Program-made: the position numbers and the translations under genes
Source: Prochlorococcus sp. MIT 1223
Lineage (GTDB): Bacteria > Cyanobacteriota > Cyanobacteriia > PCC-6307 > Cyanobiaceae
Length of the DNA stretch: 64,000 nucleotides
Assembly (NCBI RefSeq): GCF_034092465.1
Contig: NZ_CP139303.1
Coordinates: 772,865-836,864, forward strand
Direction of reading: 5' to 3'
In this document: positions 38,829 to 47,413 of the stretch, in pieces
How the letters are laid out: every line of letters begins with the position of its first letter
Position numbering within the stretch: position 1 is the first letter of the stretch
The notes under the pieces: model-generated
The model's input: the letters and a program-made list of their open reading frames with translations, nothing else
Databases searched by the model: none
What the model was told of the DNA's origin: nothing

Positions 38829-39824
38829 ATGAACCGTACTCTTAATGAAATACACCTTCCAGGCAGAGGTACTCAAAGAATTCTTAAATCTATAGTTTTA
38901 CAATCACCTTTGGCTGGAATAAGCGATCAAATTTTCCGGAAATTAGTTAGGAAATGGGCCCCGGAGGCTTTACTGTTCACGGAAATGGTAAATGCTAATA
39001 GCTTAGAGCTGGGTTACGGAAGAGAAAAGATTAAAGAGCTTTCTAAGGAAAAAGGACCAGTAGGCGTTCAACTTTTTGATTTCCGTATCAAACCAATGAT
39101 TGAGGCAGCAAAGAGAGCAGAAGAAGCCGGCGCATATTTAATTGACATAAATATGGGGTGTCCCGTGAAAAAAATAACTAAAAAAGGTGGAGGGAGCGGG
39201 CTCCTCAGAGATTTAGATTTGGCTGCAGAAATTATTAGTGAAATCTCAAATGCCGTCAAAATTCCTGTTACGGTAAAAACTCGTCTTGGATGGTGCAATA
39301 AATCATATGATCCTATTGGCTTAGCTCTGCATCTTCAAGACGCTGGGGCTCAACTCCTTACTTTTCATGGTAGGACAAGACAAGAGGGCTTTTCAGGCAA
39401 ATCCAACTGGGTTGCAATTGCAGAAATAAAAAAAAGATTATCAATTCCAATAATAGCTAATGGAGATATAAGCACCCTGGAAGATGCACGTAAATGCTTG
39501 AAAATAACTGGCGCAGATGGTGTCATGATCGGGCGCGGAAGTTTAGGAACACCTTGGTTTGTTGGACAAATTGATTCTTTTCTTAAGTCTGACAAAACAT
39601 TCAATGAACCAACTACAAAAATGAGACTCGAGATTGCTCTTGAGCATTTAGAAAGTCTTTTGCAAAGCAAAGGTGAACATGGGCTTTTGATTGCCCGCAA
39701 ACATTTGAATTGGACATGCAAAGATTTCGAGGGTTCTAAAGAGTTCAGGAAAGATCTTTTAAAAGCAAATTCATCCAAAAAAGCAATATCACTAATTAAA
39801 GAAAAAATAAAAACTTTAGATTGA
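38829..39824 (+). CDS. dus: tRNA-dihydrouridine synthase
   Basis: 331 residues. FMN barrel with LQSPLAGISDQIFR near the start, the Cys and GCP motif in DINMGCPVKKITKKGGGSGLLR (about 105, written here as NMGCPVKK), VTVKTRLGWCN and HGRTRQEGFSG (about 178), and GADGVMIGRGSLG near 235. Reduces uridine to dihydrouridine in tRNA D loops. It is convergent with cobI, with 3 bp between stops. Confidence 0.93.
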   Translation: MNRTLNEIHLPGRGTQRILKSIVLQSPLAGISDQIFRKLVRKWAPEALLFTEMVNANSLELGYGREKIKELSKEKGPVGVQLFDFRIKPMIEAAKRAEEAGAYLIDINMGCPVKKITKKGGGSGLLRDLDLAAEIISEISNAVKIPVTVKTRLGWCNKSYDPIGLALHLQDAGAQLLTFHGRTRQEGFSGKSNWVAIAEIKKRLSIPIIANGDISTLEDARKCLKITGADGVMIGRGSLGTPWFVGQIDSFLKSDKTFNEPTTKMRLEIALEHLESLLQSKGEHGLLIARKHLNWTCKDFEGSKEFRKDLLKANSSKKAISLIKEKIKTLD

Positions 39825-39827
39825 TTT

Positions 39828-40583
39828 TTATAAATAAGCTTCAGGCAAAACATCTGGCCAAGTCTGTCGAATAATCAATAAAGAGAAATAAGGACACTCG
39901 CTTTGAGGAACATCTCTTGCTTTCATCACTTTTTGATCATCAAAACCTATCCTTTGGGCAAAGACGGAATCCTCCAAAAGATTCATTTCATCAAGTAAAG
40001 GTCTAACCCAAATCCATTTTTGACCGAGCTTGAGTAAAACAAGAATTCTTCGTTTCTCTACCACCTCTCGCAATAAAGTTTCTAGAGTCTCTTTTTTACT
40101 AGGTATAGGCACTATCAATAATTGCTCTTGTTGAAACCCTAAAGGAAGTTGACTGACTGCTGCTGCTGCTGAAAAAGAATTTATCCCGGGAATAATGTTT
40201 ACAGGGCAGTTAGGGTAATTAAATTTGAGCGCCAATAATAAGTAGGAGCTAGTCGCAAATAAAGAAGAATCTCCCTGACATAAAAAAACCACCTGCTCAC
40301 CTTTACTTACTTCCTTCGCTAATTGATCACTAGATAAACTCCAGGCTATCTTTCTTAACTCAACATCAGCAACCATCGGAAAAGTAAGAGGTATTTTCTT
40401 CTGTCCTGTTGTAATCCAATCTGACGCAATCTTTAACGCCAAGCTTTCTCCACCAGTAGCAGATACTGGGAAAGCCACAACAGATGCTTCTTTAATAGCT
40501 TTTACCGCCGCCAGTGTAAGTAAAGAGGGGTCACCTGGACCTAAGCCCACTATTGTTAATTGGCCTTTTGTATATGATGACAA
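39828..40583 (-). CDS. cobI: Precorrin-2 C20-methyltransferase
   Basis: 251 residues. The tetrapyrrole methylase fold begins LTIVGLGPGDPSLLTLAAVKAI and includes VVFLCQGDSSLFATSSYL (about 100) and IIPGINSFSAAAA (about 135). The pattern fits CobI/CbiL, which methylates precorrin-2 at C20 in cobalamin synthesis. Prochlorococcus makes its own pseudocobalamin, so this is expected. Convergent with dus and followed upstream by a 120-bp spacer with a long hairpin. Confidence 0.9.
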   Translation of the reverse strand: MSSYTKGQLTIVGLGPGDPSLLTLAAVKAIKEASVVAFPVSATGGESLALKIASDWITTGQKKIPLTFPMVADVELRKIAWSLSSDQLAKEVSKGEQVVFLCQGDSSLFATSSYLLLALKFNYPNCPVNIIPGINSFSAAAAVSQLPLGFQQEQLLIVPIPSKKETLETLLREVVEKRRILVLLKLGQKWIWVRPLLDEMNLLEDSVFAQRIGFDDQKVMKARDVPQSECPYFSLLIIRQTWPDVLPEAYL

Positions 40584-40645
40584 TTAAATGCTCCAAAAAT
40601 CTAAAGATTTAGATAACAGTAATTTAGCTATATATTAATGTTTAA

Positions 40646-40690
40646 TATAATATGAATCTTTGGATTTAAAATCCCAAAATTCATATTATA
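40646..40690 (-). terminator. Long hairpin downstream of the MiaE-like gene
   Basis: Perfect 12-bp outer stem (40646-40657 with 40679-40690), continued inward by about eight more base pairs with one bulge. On the minus strand it starts 14 bp past the stop of the gene at 40704. It lacks a strong T tail, so it may protect or weakly end the aroQ-miaE message. Confidence 0.65.
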
Positions 40691-40703
40691 GGTAGTAAAT
40701 TAT

Positions 40704-41318
40704 TTAGCTATGCATTCTTGGATAGGGATGTAAATCATCAAGAATTCTAGCCTCTTTCTCTCCTAATTCTGCCATTCTTGAACGAATATCTGAATTTTTA
40801 AATCGTGCTTCTGAAAGACTCCAATATAAACCAAAATGTCGTGCTTCACTCCTCAACAAATCTGCATACAAGTCTCTTATTTCAGAATCATTAGAATGAA
40901 TTGCTAATAAAGACATTCTTTCGTGACTTCTTGCTTCGATTAATCCTGCAACCAAAAAACTATCGAGCATTCGAAAAGGCTCTTGTTTCCTAATTTCTTT
41001 AGCTAAAAGTGAACCATAAGGAGGCGCCGCTAATAATTTCAAGCATTTTCCTTTTGACTTTAGAAGAGTTAAAACTCTTTCAAAATGCTCTAGTTCTTCT
41101 CTAGCTAGAGGACTTAAAATCTCTGAAAGGCCATCTTCGCAAACGTATCTAAACATTAATTGCATTGCAAATCCAGCCGCCTTTCTTTCGCAATGGGCAT
41201 GGTCTATAAGAATTTCAATTGGATTCTTTAATGCTTGATTTAACCAGGAATCACTAGTTGAGCTTAATAGCCATTTGATTCTTAAATTTGATTTATCTAA
41301 CTTTTTTAGATATTCCAT
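40704..41318 (-). CDS. miaE: MiaE-like tRNA (ms2io6A) hydroxylase, diiron
   Basis: 204 residues. A ferritin-like four-helix protein with two diiron boxes: HCERKAAGFAMQL (about 40) with LEREELEHFER (about 84), and VAGLIEARSHERM with EARHFGLYW near 140. MiaE hydroxylates 2-methylthio-isopentenyl-adenosine in tRNA using O2. It is 2 bp after aroQ on the same strand. Similar proteins occur in many cyanobacteria. Confidence 0.88.
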   Translation of the reverse strand: MEYLKKLDKSNLRIKWLLSSTSDSWLNQALKNPIEILIDHAHCERKAAGFAMQLMFRYVCEDGLSEILSPLAREELEHFERVLTLLKSKGKCLKLLAAPPYGSLLAKEIRKQEPFRMLDSFLVAGLIEARSHERMSLLAIHSNDSEIRDLYADLLRSEARHFGLYWSLSEARFKNSDIRSRMAELGEKEARILDDLHPYPRMHS

Positions 41319-41320
41319 TT

Positions 41321-41776
41321 CTACTTTTTAACTTTTCTTAGAACATTCAAAAGTCCTCGCATTGCAAGTTCATAGCTAGTTTCTCCAAAACCACAAACCA
41401 AACCAATTGCTTTATCTGAAATAAAAGAATTATGACGAAATTCTTCTCTTGCATAAGTATTGCTTAAGTGTAATTCCACATAGGGTATATGAACACTAAG
41501 CAAAGCATCTCTTATCGCTATTGAGGTATGGGTATAGGCTCCAGCATTAATCAAAATACCATCAATCTTATTAATAGCATTATGAATGCAGTCCACAATT
41601 GCACCTTCCGAATTGCTCTGAAAACATTCCAAAGAAACATTTTCGTCCTTTGCTTTGATTTGTAAATCTCTCTCTATAGAATCAAGTGTTGCCGAACCAT
41701 ATATATCTCGTTCACGCTGTCCAAGAAGATTAAGATTTGGACCATTAATTAAAAGCAAATGCATGGGCCAAACCAT
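41321..41776 (-). CDS. aroQ: 3-dehydroquinate dehydratase, type II
   Basis: 151 residues. [20 protein letters not shown] carries the catalytic Tyr and Asn; [30 protein letters not shown] and [18 protein letters not shown] complete the family pattern. Third step of the shikimate pathway. The start could be Met 1 or Met 5. First gene of the aroQ-miaE pair, 98 bp upstream of the tRNA Tyr gene. Confidence 0.97.
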   Translation of the reverse strand: MVWPMHLLLINGPNLNLLGQRERDIYGSATLDSIERDLQIKAKDENVSLECFQSNSEGAIVDCIHNAINKIDGILINAGAYTHTSIAIRDALLSVHIPYVELHLSNTYAREEFRHNSFISDKAIGLVCGFGETSYELAMRGLLNVLRKVKK

Positions 41777-41874
41777 CGTTAACTTCTAAATTTTATCCAG
41801 AAGTGGCCATAACGCACAACAATACTCATGACGGTCTCCCTCTTAACTGATAATCTCCAGTAGTGGAATGTATT

Positions 41875-41956
41875 GGGTCGGTGCCCGAGTGGTTAAAGGG
41901 GGCGGACTGTAAATCCGCTGGCTATGCCTACGTTGGTTCAAATCCAACCCGGCCCA
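41875..41956 (+). tRNA. tRNA-Tyr (anticodon GTA)
   Basis: 82-nt class II tRNA with a long variable arm. Acceptor stem GGGTCGG pairs with CCGGCCC, anticodon loop shows GGACTGTAAATCC (anticodon GTA), T arm GTTGGTTCAAATCCAAC. The 3' CCA is not encoded. It lies 11 bp before tRNA-Thr on the same strand. Confidence 0.96.
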
Positions 41957-41967
41957 TTTCCATAAAA

Positions 41968-42039
<72 letters not shown>

Positions 42040-42657
42040 TCGTCGGAAAGGCATCAAAGAGATTCGATATAAATTAGTTACTGTTGGAGGGCAGTAATTT
42101 TTTCAGAAGAGATGATGATGTTTAGCAGCACAAAGCAAATAAAATCTTCGATGCTGAAATAATAAGCACCATCAGAGGTGGTTATGCAAGGTCGAGATAG
42201 ATAAAAATATAATCAAGTAAAGACAATCAATAAAAGTTTATTTATAACTCTAATAGACTATAGATATAGTTTATTATTGAGGTATTTAACTCTAAAATAT
42301 TAAAGTTTGTTGCTTGAATGGTATTAATTAAATTAGCTGATATTAAACCATTTTTTCCCTTCGAAGAAGAATAAAGAAATTCCAATATGCGAACAAATTT
42401 TGATGGACACTTATCTCTTCTTATTTCAATATCCTTTATTTATGATTTGGAATTAGCCTTGTAAAACTTGTATTGAAAGAATTTGCTTATCTCCGATAGT
42501 ATTGGAAAGGAAAAATCTTTTATATGAACTACCTTGGAAATATTCTAAACTATCAAAAAAGACTAAATAATTTATATGAAACCCAAGAGATAAAAAGCAT
42601 CATCAAAGAATAAGGCTGGTTTCCATTATTCCTACTCTTTTTTTATTAATAAAACTA
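42040..42657. other. Spacer after the tRNA genes, no intact gene seen
   Basis: 618 bp, AT-rich. The first 150 bp keep a reading frame broken by one TAG (about 42090-42198; the second half ends with IISTIRGGYARSR), which might be a worn gene or chance. The rest holds only frames under 26 codons. No tRNA-derived repeat or integrase seen. Confidence 0.5.
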
Positions 42658-43608
42658 TTAATAGTCTTCAATAGATTTTTTAATTAAGTTAGTAATCATA
42701 TCAGAAAACGAAAGGCCTCTAGCTTTTGCTTTTTGATTAATTATATCTCTTAATTCTGGACTAATAGATTCTAATTTACCATAATACCTTGAATACATTG
42801 AGCCACCTCGAGGACTATTATGCACAACTTTAGAATTAATATGTTCTTCTTTAAAAGTATTACCAAAACTAATTTTATAAAAAGAATTTTGAACTATCCA
42901 CTCTAATTTAACATTGGAAGCCTCTTTAGGTAATAATTTAATAGGGCATTTAGCTGCATATAAAGAATTATTTTCCATGATCATTTTACCTATATCATGA
43001 TCCCTTAACCAAGGTGCAACTGACTCATCCGAAAACATTACTCTAGAAATTGAGGAATTTTTCAAAACCCTGGACATTTCCGAAACCGCAAGTCTGATAG
43101 AATGGAATCTGTTGATACCTCCAAAATGGTGGCAATAGTCAAAGACATTATCTAATAAGGGTAAATTACATGCGTCACCATTAAAAAGAATAAGTTTTAA
43201 ATTAGATTTATTAGAAATGAAAACATTATTTTTTTTAATTCTGTTAAAAATGTAATCAACAAATAAATCTGAATGATCTTGAGCAACTATAGTGATGTTT
43301 TGTAAATCTCTCGTTAGAATACGATCAATTAAATATTCGATCTCGTGACCCAAGCCAACGCCTGTTATCAATATTTTTATATCATTGTTTAATGATAACT
43401 CGGAAAAGAGTTCATTTCTTAAAGAAGTCTCAGTAAGATTAAATGTATCATAAAACCAAGAAAGATAATTCCTATAAAATTGAATACTGGATTCTAGAGT
43501 ATATTCGTTTTGACCTTCAGAATTTTTCTCTTTTGAAGTTTCATGTTTGAAATAGCATCTTTCTAAGGGTCCTATTGATTCAATTGAATCGAATTGAATT
43601 TTAAACAT
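42658..43608 (-). CDS. SAM-dependent methyltransferase-fold protein with ribbon-helix-helix-like C-terminus
   Basis: 316 residues. The middle is a class I methyltransferase fold: motif I ILITGVGLGHEIEYL (about 77-91), an acidic strand end in TIVAQDHSDL (about 107), NGDACNLPLLDNVFDYCHHFGG (motif for SAM adenine and motif IV) and a post-IV helix EMSRVLKNS. The last 50 residues (YYGKLESISPELRDIINQ, then KARGLSFSDMITNLIKKS) fit the strand-helix-helix pattern of CopG-type DNA-binding tails. Substrate unknown. It starts an AT-rich block after the tRNA genes. Confidence 0.65.
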   Translation of the reverse strand: MFKIQFDSIESIGPLERCYFKHETSKEKNSEGQNEYTLESSIQFYRNYLSWFYDTFNLTETSLRNELFSELSLNNDIKILITGVGLGHEIEYLIDRILTRDLQNITIVAQDHSDLFVDYIFNRIKKNNVFISNKSNLKLILFNGDACNLPLLDNVFDYCHHFGGINRFHSIRLAVSEMSRVLKNSSISRVMFSDESVAPWLRDHDIGKMIMENNSLYAAKCPIKLLPKEASNVKLEWIVQNSFYKISFGNTFKEEHINSKVVHNSPRGGSMYSRYYGKLESISPELRDIINQKAKARGLSFSDMITNLIKKSIEDY

Positions 43609-43999
43609 TGTACTCTGCTTTTATTTAACATAGCATCTCTTTTATCTTTCTGGCTAACAATAGTCTAGTAATAGATAAACTCAACTTTCCATAAAGACTC
43701 CTATTTAAAATATACTTCTTATGGTTGTCAACAAATGACTTAAAATTATTATAGGTTAAATCTTTCTTAATAAAAGATTTAATTTCAGATTCAATCTGAA
43801 ACCTTTATTAGCTTTATGGTTTATTGAATCCGAATTTAGAATAAATAGAGGTTTTTAGAAAAAGATAGTCGGATTTAACTAATGTTCTTGAAAGTATGGG
43901 AACATAACTAATTATAATTAATCACAGATGATAGTAAGTTGAATTTATAAAAAATACACCTTTAATTCTTTTCCCTTTTTGAAGTCTCCTCTTCATTCA
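43609..43999. other. AT-rich spacer, no gene seen
   Basis: 391 bp between two minus-strand genes. It contains a 9-bp perfect inverted repeat (43784-43792/43794-43802, TTTCAGATT with a 1-nt loop) and no credible reading frame on either strand. Confidence 0.5.
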
Positions 44000-44818
44000 T
44001 CAATCTTTTTGCAGTGAGTGGACTGCCATCCAATGCCCATGCCCATTGAAAGAAAGAGGCTTAAATACATCACAAGGAGATACACAATGATCAATACCAA
44101 AGTCGAATATCAATAGGTCGCCCGTATCAATTAAACCATCTGTTGAAATAATTATATCATCCTTATCTCTAAACATCATTTGTCCTTCATTCATAGAAGC
44201 ATAACTAATTTCTTGTGGTGAAATTTCGCGACTCTTTGAATTTACTTTTGAGACTTCTGATAGACACAAGCACATACCATAATTTGTAGGAAGCTTAGGG
44301 TGACTATGCCAATCAAAGTAACCACCACCTTGAGGATAATATATAACCTGAGGAGCTGATTTGTATTCTATTGGAACATTGTCTACCCTAAGATTAATAT
44401 TATAAAATTCAATTAATTGTTTAAAGATCTTAGATGTAAATAAAAACTTATCAAGATTTCCTCCCAATAATATATCTAACATTATTCTCTTTGTATCTGA
44501 AAAGATAGGATTATAATCAACTGTGTAGAATATATCCTTATGCCTATCTAACATCTGATCTTGATTTATTGCTGGATATTGATTTTGAATTAGACCAATC
44601 ATTTCTTTAACCATATTCTTAATAGTATTTCTATCTTGAATGAAGGACTTAATAATAGTTATAGGCTTTTCAGATGGTGTGAATGAAGATTGGCTATTGG
44701 GTATTATTTGTATATAGTCTGATATGTCGCCATTTTTACCTTGATTAGAAATAGAATTAACTCTATCGTTTATTAACATATCTACTCTCTCTCCTCTTAC
44801 TTTAATAGATGAATTCAT
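44000..44818 (-). CDS. 2OG-Fe(II) oxygenase-like protein
   Basis: 272 residues. The C-terminal half looks like a double-stranded beta-helix oxygenase: YYPQGGGYFDWHSHP (about 160-174) matches the strand with the first metal ligands, GLIDTGDLLIFDFGIDHCVSPCD (about 225) contains the distal His, and HGHWMAVHSL closes the fold. The first ligand pair reads His-Ser-His rather than His-x-Asp, which is unusual. The N-terminal 100 residues have no recognisable domain. Substrate unknown. It stands alone, between long spacers. Confidence 0.6.
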   Translation of the reverse strand: MNSSIKVRGERVDMLINDRVNSISNQGKNGDISDYIQIIPNSQSSFTPSEKPITIIKSFIQDRNTIKNMVKEMIGLIQNQYPAINQDQMLDRHKDIFYTVDYNPIFSDTKRIMLDILLGGNLDKFLFTSKIFKQLIEFYNINLRVDNVPIEYKSAPQVIYYPQGGGYFDWHSHPKLPTNYGMCLCLSEVSKVNSKSREISPQEISYASMNEGQMMFRDKDDIIISTDGLIDTGDLLIFDFGIDHCVSPCDVFKPLSFNGHGHWMAVHSLQKD

Positions 44819-45184
44819 TATTTTTAAGATTAAAGATATTTTCTACCAATTTTATCAAAATCAATCCTCAATGTCGAATATTTGTAACTATAATCATTTA
44901 TTAAGTATTAAAATTCCTATAAGTAAAACGTCTGTGTAAGGTTAAGATACGTTCTTTAAAAAGTTTGATATTAGGTTTAATTACTATTGAACATATTATT
45001 ATTAAAGGGAAGTTTAAACAATAAGTAAACAGGAAATATCCGAACAAATCAGAACTCAAAAGGTAACATTTGTGTTGAATAGCTCCTATCCTTTTCTTAC
45101 TTTTTATAAGACACATTATGGTTAATACTTAACAGGTTAAAGATGGCGGATTAGGCCTGCTATTTTGTTATAAAGAATTACTTA
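44819..45184. other. AT-rich spacer, no convincing gene
   Basis: 366 bp. A 71-codon minus-strand frame (44901-45116) exists but its composition (many Cys, Phe and Ile from random AT-rich sequence) does not look like a protein. No hairpin with a T run seen. Confidence 0.5.
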
Positions 45185-46123
45185 TTAGATTAAATTTGTA
45201 GCTCTAAGCAATTCTGTGGTTATACCTCTTTCCCTCATAGAGTGTCCTGCATCATCAACAATAACAAGCTTACTATTAGGCAAGGCTTTCCTTAGGTCCC
45301 ATGCACTTCTAACAGGGCAGACAACATCATATCTACCTTGAATAATTGTAGTTGGGATAGATTCAACAGCAGAAATATATTTAAGTATAAAGTTCTTTTC
45401 TAAGAAAATATTATTTATAAAATAATGGCATTCAATTCTAGCGAAGGCGTCTGAAAATAAAGTGTTACCTGATTTAATCAAATACGAATTATCAGGGATA
45501 AGATGACTAGTAGCCATTTCCCATCTAGTCCAAGCTATTGAAGCCTTTTCTCTTATCAGCTTATTCTTGCTTGTCAACATTTTATAAAAAGCTCTAATCA
45601 AGTCTTCTCTTTCTTCAATGGGAATAAGAGATTCATATGCCTCAAACTCCTCTGGAAAGATCTCACTTGCTCCCTTCTGATAAAACCAAAGCAACTCAGA
45701 CTCTCTACATAAAAATATACCTCTAAGAATAAGACTTTTAACTCTATTAGGGTGCTTAATTGAATACACAAGAGACAGTGTTGAACCCCATGAACCGCCA
45801 AACAAATGCCAATCTTTAATCTTTAAAAAATCTCTTAATTTTTCCATATCATTAACTAAATCTTGAGTCGTGTTTTCTTGCAGTTCTGAATGAGGGATTG
45901 ATCTACCACATCCTCTTTGATCGAATTGAATAATATCAAATTTTGCGGGATCAAAATATCTCCTATAACTCTTTTGACTTCCCCCACCTGGACCACCATG
46001 AACAATTAAAATAGGTATTCCTAAGCAATTGCCACATCTTTCCCAATAAATAGAGTGTAATTCACTTACTTTTAATAAACCCGTTTCCCTTGGATCAATT
46101 TCTGGGTATAAAGAAAAATTCAT
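45185..46123 (-). CDS. pip: Proline iminopeptidase (alpha/beta hydrolase)
   Basis: 312 residues. The oxyanion loop HGGPGGGS is at about 42-49, FDQRGCGRS (about 70) and the nucleophile elbow GGSWGSTLSLVYS (about 109, Ser in GGSWGS) are classical for the S33 peptidase family; the catalytic Asp is in GRYDVVCP (about 262) and the His in DAGHSMRE (about 290). Removes N-terminal proline from peptides. The gene is isolated in the accessory region; a small membrane-protein gene lies just upstream. Confidence 0.92.
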   Translation of the reverse strand: MNFSLYPEIDPRETGLLKVSELHSIYWERCGNCLGIPILIVHGGPGGGSQKSYRRYFDPAKFDIIQFDQRGCGRSIPHSELQENTTQDLVNDMEKLRDFLKIKDWHLFGGSWGSTLSLVYSIKHPNRVKSLILRGIFLCRESELLWFYQKGASEIFPEEFEAYESLIPIEEREDLIRAFYKMLTSKNKLIREKASIAWTRWEMATSHLIPDNSYLIKSGNTLFSDAFARIECHYFINNIFLEKNFILKYISAVESIPTTIIQGRYDVVCPVRSAWDLRKALPNSKLVIVDDAGHSMRERGITTELLRATNLI

Positions 46124-46162
46124 TATTAGAAATTTCTATATAAATAGCAACATCCTTCTTTA

Positions 46163-46408
46163 TTAGAAGTTTCTTATACTGTCAACTTGAGCATCCTGAA
46201 TAGCTCTTACTGGAAATCTCTTTGCTTGCCGCCAAATTGCCGTAACTATAAGTGCTACAAATGCAATAACAGGAATTAAACTAAGAAATTTTGTAGAGAG
46301 AGGATCTGTAGGCAATGACTGCAAAGCCTTAAAAGGAAGATTGACTAAATCTCTTAGGTCAAGAATTTTTATAGTAAAAGAAAGCAAATACAGCATTTCA
46401 AAAACCAA
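46163..46408 (-). CDS. Small hypothetical membrane protein, 81 residues
   Basis: Two hydrophobic parts: residues about 4-14 and a clear membrane helix at about 43-60 (FLSLIPVIAFVALIVTAIW), then a basic tail (RQAKRFPVRAI). The first ten residues may not belong: a start at Met 5 is plausible. No family recognised. It precedes the proline iminopeptidase on the same strand by 39 bp. Confidence 0.5.
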   Translation of the reverse strand: MVFEMLYLLSFTIKILDLRDLVNLPFKALQSLPTDPLSTKFLSLIPVIAFVALIVTAIWRQAKRFPVRAIQDAQVDSIRNF

Positions 46409-46521
46409 CTTAATTTCTAAACCTTAGGACAAAAAGTTGATATATTTTTTCTTTAGCAATAAACCATAAACAGCGAAGGCTTTTGGCCCAGGTAAAACAC
46501 AAAAATAGTTTCCAAAAGAAC

Positions 46522-46644
46522 ATGAAAGGAAATCAAAAGTTACCATCCCAAGTCTTTTTAACTTTTATCAAGTTATTCCAATTACTAATATCAATCAGCA
46601 AACCAATTGAGAATAATCCAACATCAATATCTCATCAAACCTAA
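46522..46644 (+). CDS. Possible small protein, 40 residues
   Basis: ATG 46522 to TAA 46644 encodes a product starting MKGNQKLPSQVFLTFIKLFQ, with a Lys-rich start and a hydrophobic middle. A bidirectional terminator follows 18 bp later, which fits a short plus-strand message, but there is no other evidence that it is translated. Confidence 0.3.
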   Translation: MKGNQKLPSQVFLTFIKLFQLLISISKPIENNPTSISHQT

Positions 46645-46662
46645 TAGTTAAAAGTCTATGGC

Positions 46663-46695
46663 AAAAAAAAACCTGCCTTATGGCAGGTTTTTTTT
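46663..46695. terminator. Bidirectional terminator
   Basis: AACCTGCC/GGCAGGTT stem (46670-46677 with 46682-46689, extended by A/T pairs) with a 4-nt loop, flanked by nine A on the left and eight T on the right, so it can work on both strands. It ends the Yfr2-like RNA and any plus-strand message from 46522. Confidence 0.9.
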
Positions 46696-46752
46696 GAGAT
46701 CAAGAGGTCGTGTTTCCTTGTTTCCACTCCTCAGAGGATCTCAGCTCCTCAC
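46663..46752 (-). ncRNA. Yfr2-family-like small RNA
   Basis: Minus strand, about 90 nt, no reading frame. A promoter is visible just upstream (next entry). The 5' part folds as GAGGA/TCCTC hairpin, followed by a second stem GAGG...CCTC whose loop contains the repeated GGAAAC element (plus-strand complements at 46712-46717 and 46720-46725), and it ends in a strong terminator (46663-46695). The doubled GGAAACA in a large loop with a 3' terminator is what I recall of the cyanobacterial Yfr2-5 regulators. Antisense to no known gene; targets unknown. Confidence 0.65.
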
Positions 46753-46758
46753 CCAGGT

Positions 46759-46787
46759 ATTATTACTCATTATTCAGCATTTAGCAA
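46759..46787 (-). promoter_or_regulatory. Sigma-70-type promoter of the Yfr2-like RNA
   Basis: Minus strand: TTGCTA (plus 46782-46787) as -35, 16-bp spacer, TAATAAT (plus 46759-46765) as -10, giving a start near 46752. Just upstream is a run of G (minus strand) from plus-strand CCCCCTCCCCCCTCC. Confidence 0.6.
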
Positions 46788-46882
46788 CCCCCTCCCCCCT
46801 CCTTTTTTTGATCAATCAATCAATTCAAGAATATATATAGATTTTAAAACCACAAAAACGACCTGCCTTGAGAACTTTCTTC

Positions 46883-46990
46883 TTAGCTCAACTCTTCTGA
46901 ATAAACATACTTGGCATACTGCAATGATGCCATTGAGTATGAATAGTTTTGACAGCAGCGATTAGGGTCAGGTATTGAATACTGATTCAT
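46883..46990 (-). CDS. Possible small protein, 35 residues
   Basis: Minus-strand frame from ATG 46988-46990 (or TTG at 47026, giving 47 residues). The product contains SIPDPNRCCQNYSYSMASLQ, polar with a Cys pair and several Tyr. The composition is more protein-like than random AT-rich sequence, but no family is recognised and no ribosome-binding site is clear. Confidence 0.35.
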   Translation of the reverse strand: MNQYSIPDPNRCCQNYSYSMASLQYAKYVYSEELS

Positions 46991-47026
46991 CAGTGCAAGC
47001 TTCTCATCTGCTTTTCCTTCAATCAA

Positions 47027-47313
47027 ATCAATATTTCAAATGTACCGAACAAGGTACTCACAAAAATTGATATTTAATAAGACCCATTCTCATTTCTTTA
47101 GCATTACATACTAAAAGCTAAGAAGTCGATTAAACAACGAATCCCATACCTATAAACAAATTAAGAGTGAAAATCCATTTGAACTTTATATCCTTCAAGA
47201 TACGGATCATCTAAATACTCTTGCTTAGAAAATAACGCGAGAACTACAGCAAAAAGTTTTAATTGTATCTTCCTGAACAACACGAACACACAACTATTAG
47301 CTATAAAAGTTCT
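47027..47313. other. AT-rich spacer, nothing recognised
   Basis: 287 bp between the small frame at 46883 and the structured leader at 47314. No reading frame of useful size, no hairpin with a T run, no repeat. Confidence 0.5.
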
Positions 47314-47413
47314 GTAGCGACAGCTACAAAAACGTTCAACTCGCTACATTTGCGAGCCGCATTACGACTTAAGCCAAGGAACGGGGACTTAGGTCAATAT
47401 TCGGAGTGAATTC
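47314..47413 (+). promoter_or_regulatory. Structured leader upstream of the DUF4278-type gene
   Basis: Two perfect stems stand close together, GTAGC/GCTAC (47314-47327) and CTCGC/GCGAG (47340-47356), followed by a region with CTTAAG/CTTAGG pairing around AAGGAACGGGG, then the start codon at 47414. This part is clearly richer in G and C than its surroundings, which suggests a constrained RNA. Confidence 0.45.

Noticed and set aside
44901-45116. 71-codon minus-strand frame in an AT-rich spacer
   Set aside because: Residue composition is that of random AT-rich sequence, with no start signal or neighbours.
46658-46840. 60-codon plus-strand frame across the small RNA
   Set aside because: It runs through the terminator hairpin and the antisense of a promoter/RNA unit; composition follows the hairpin, not a protein.
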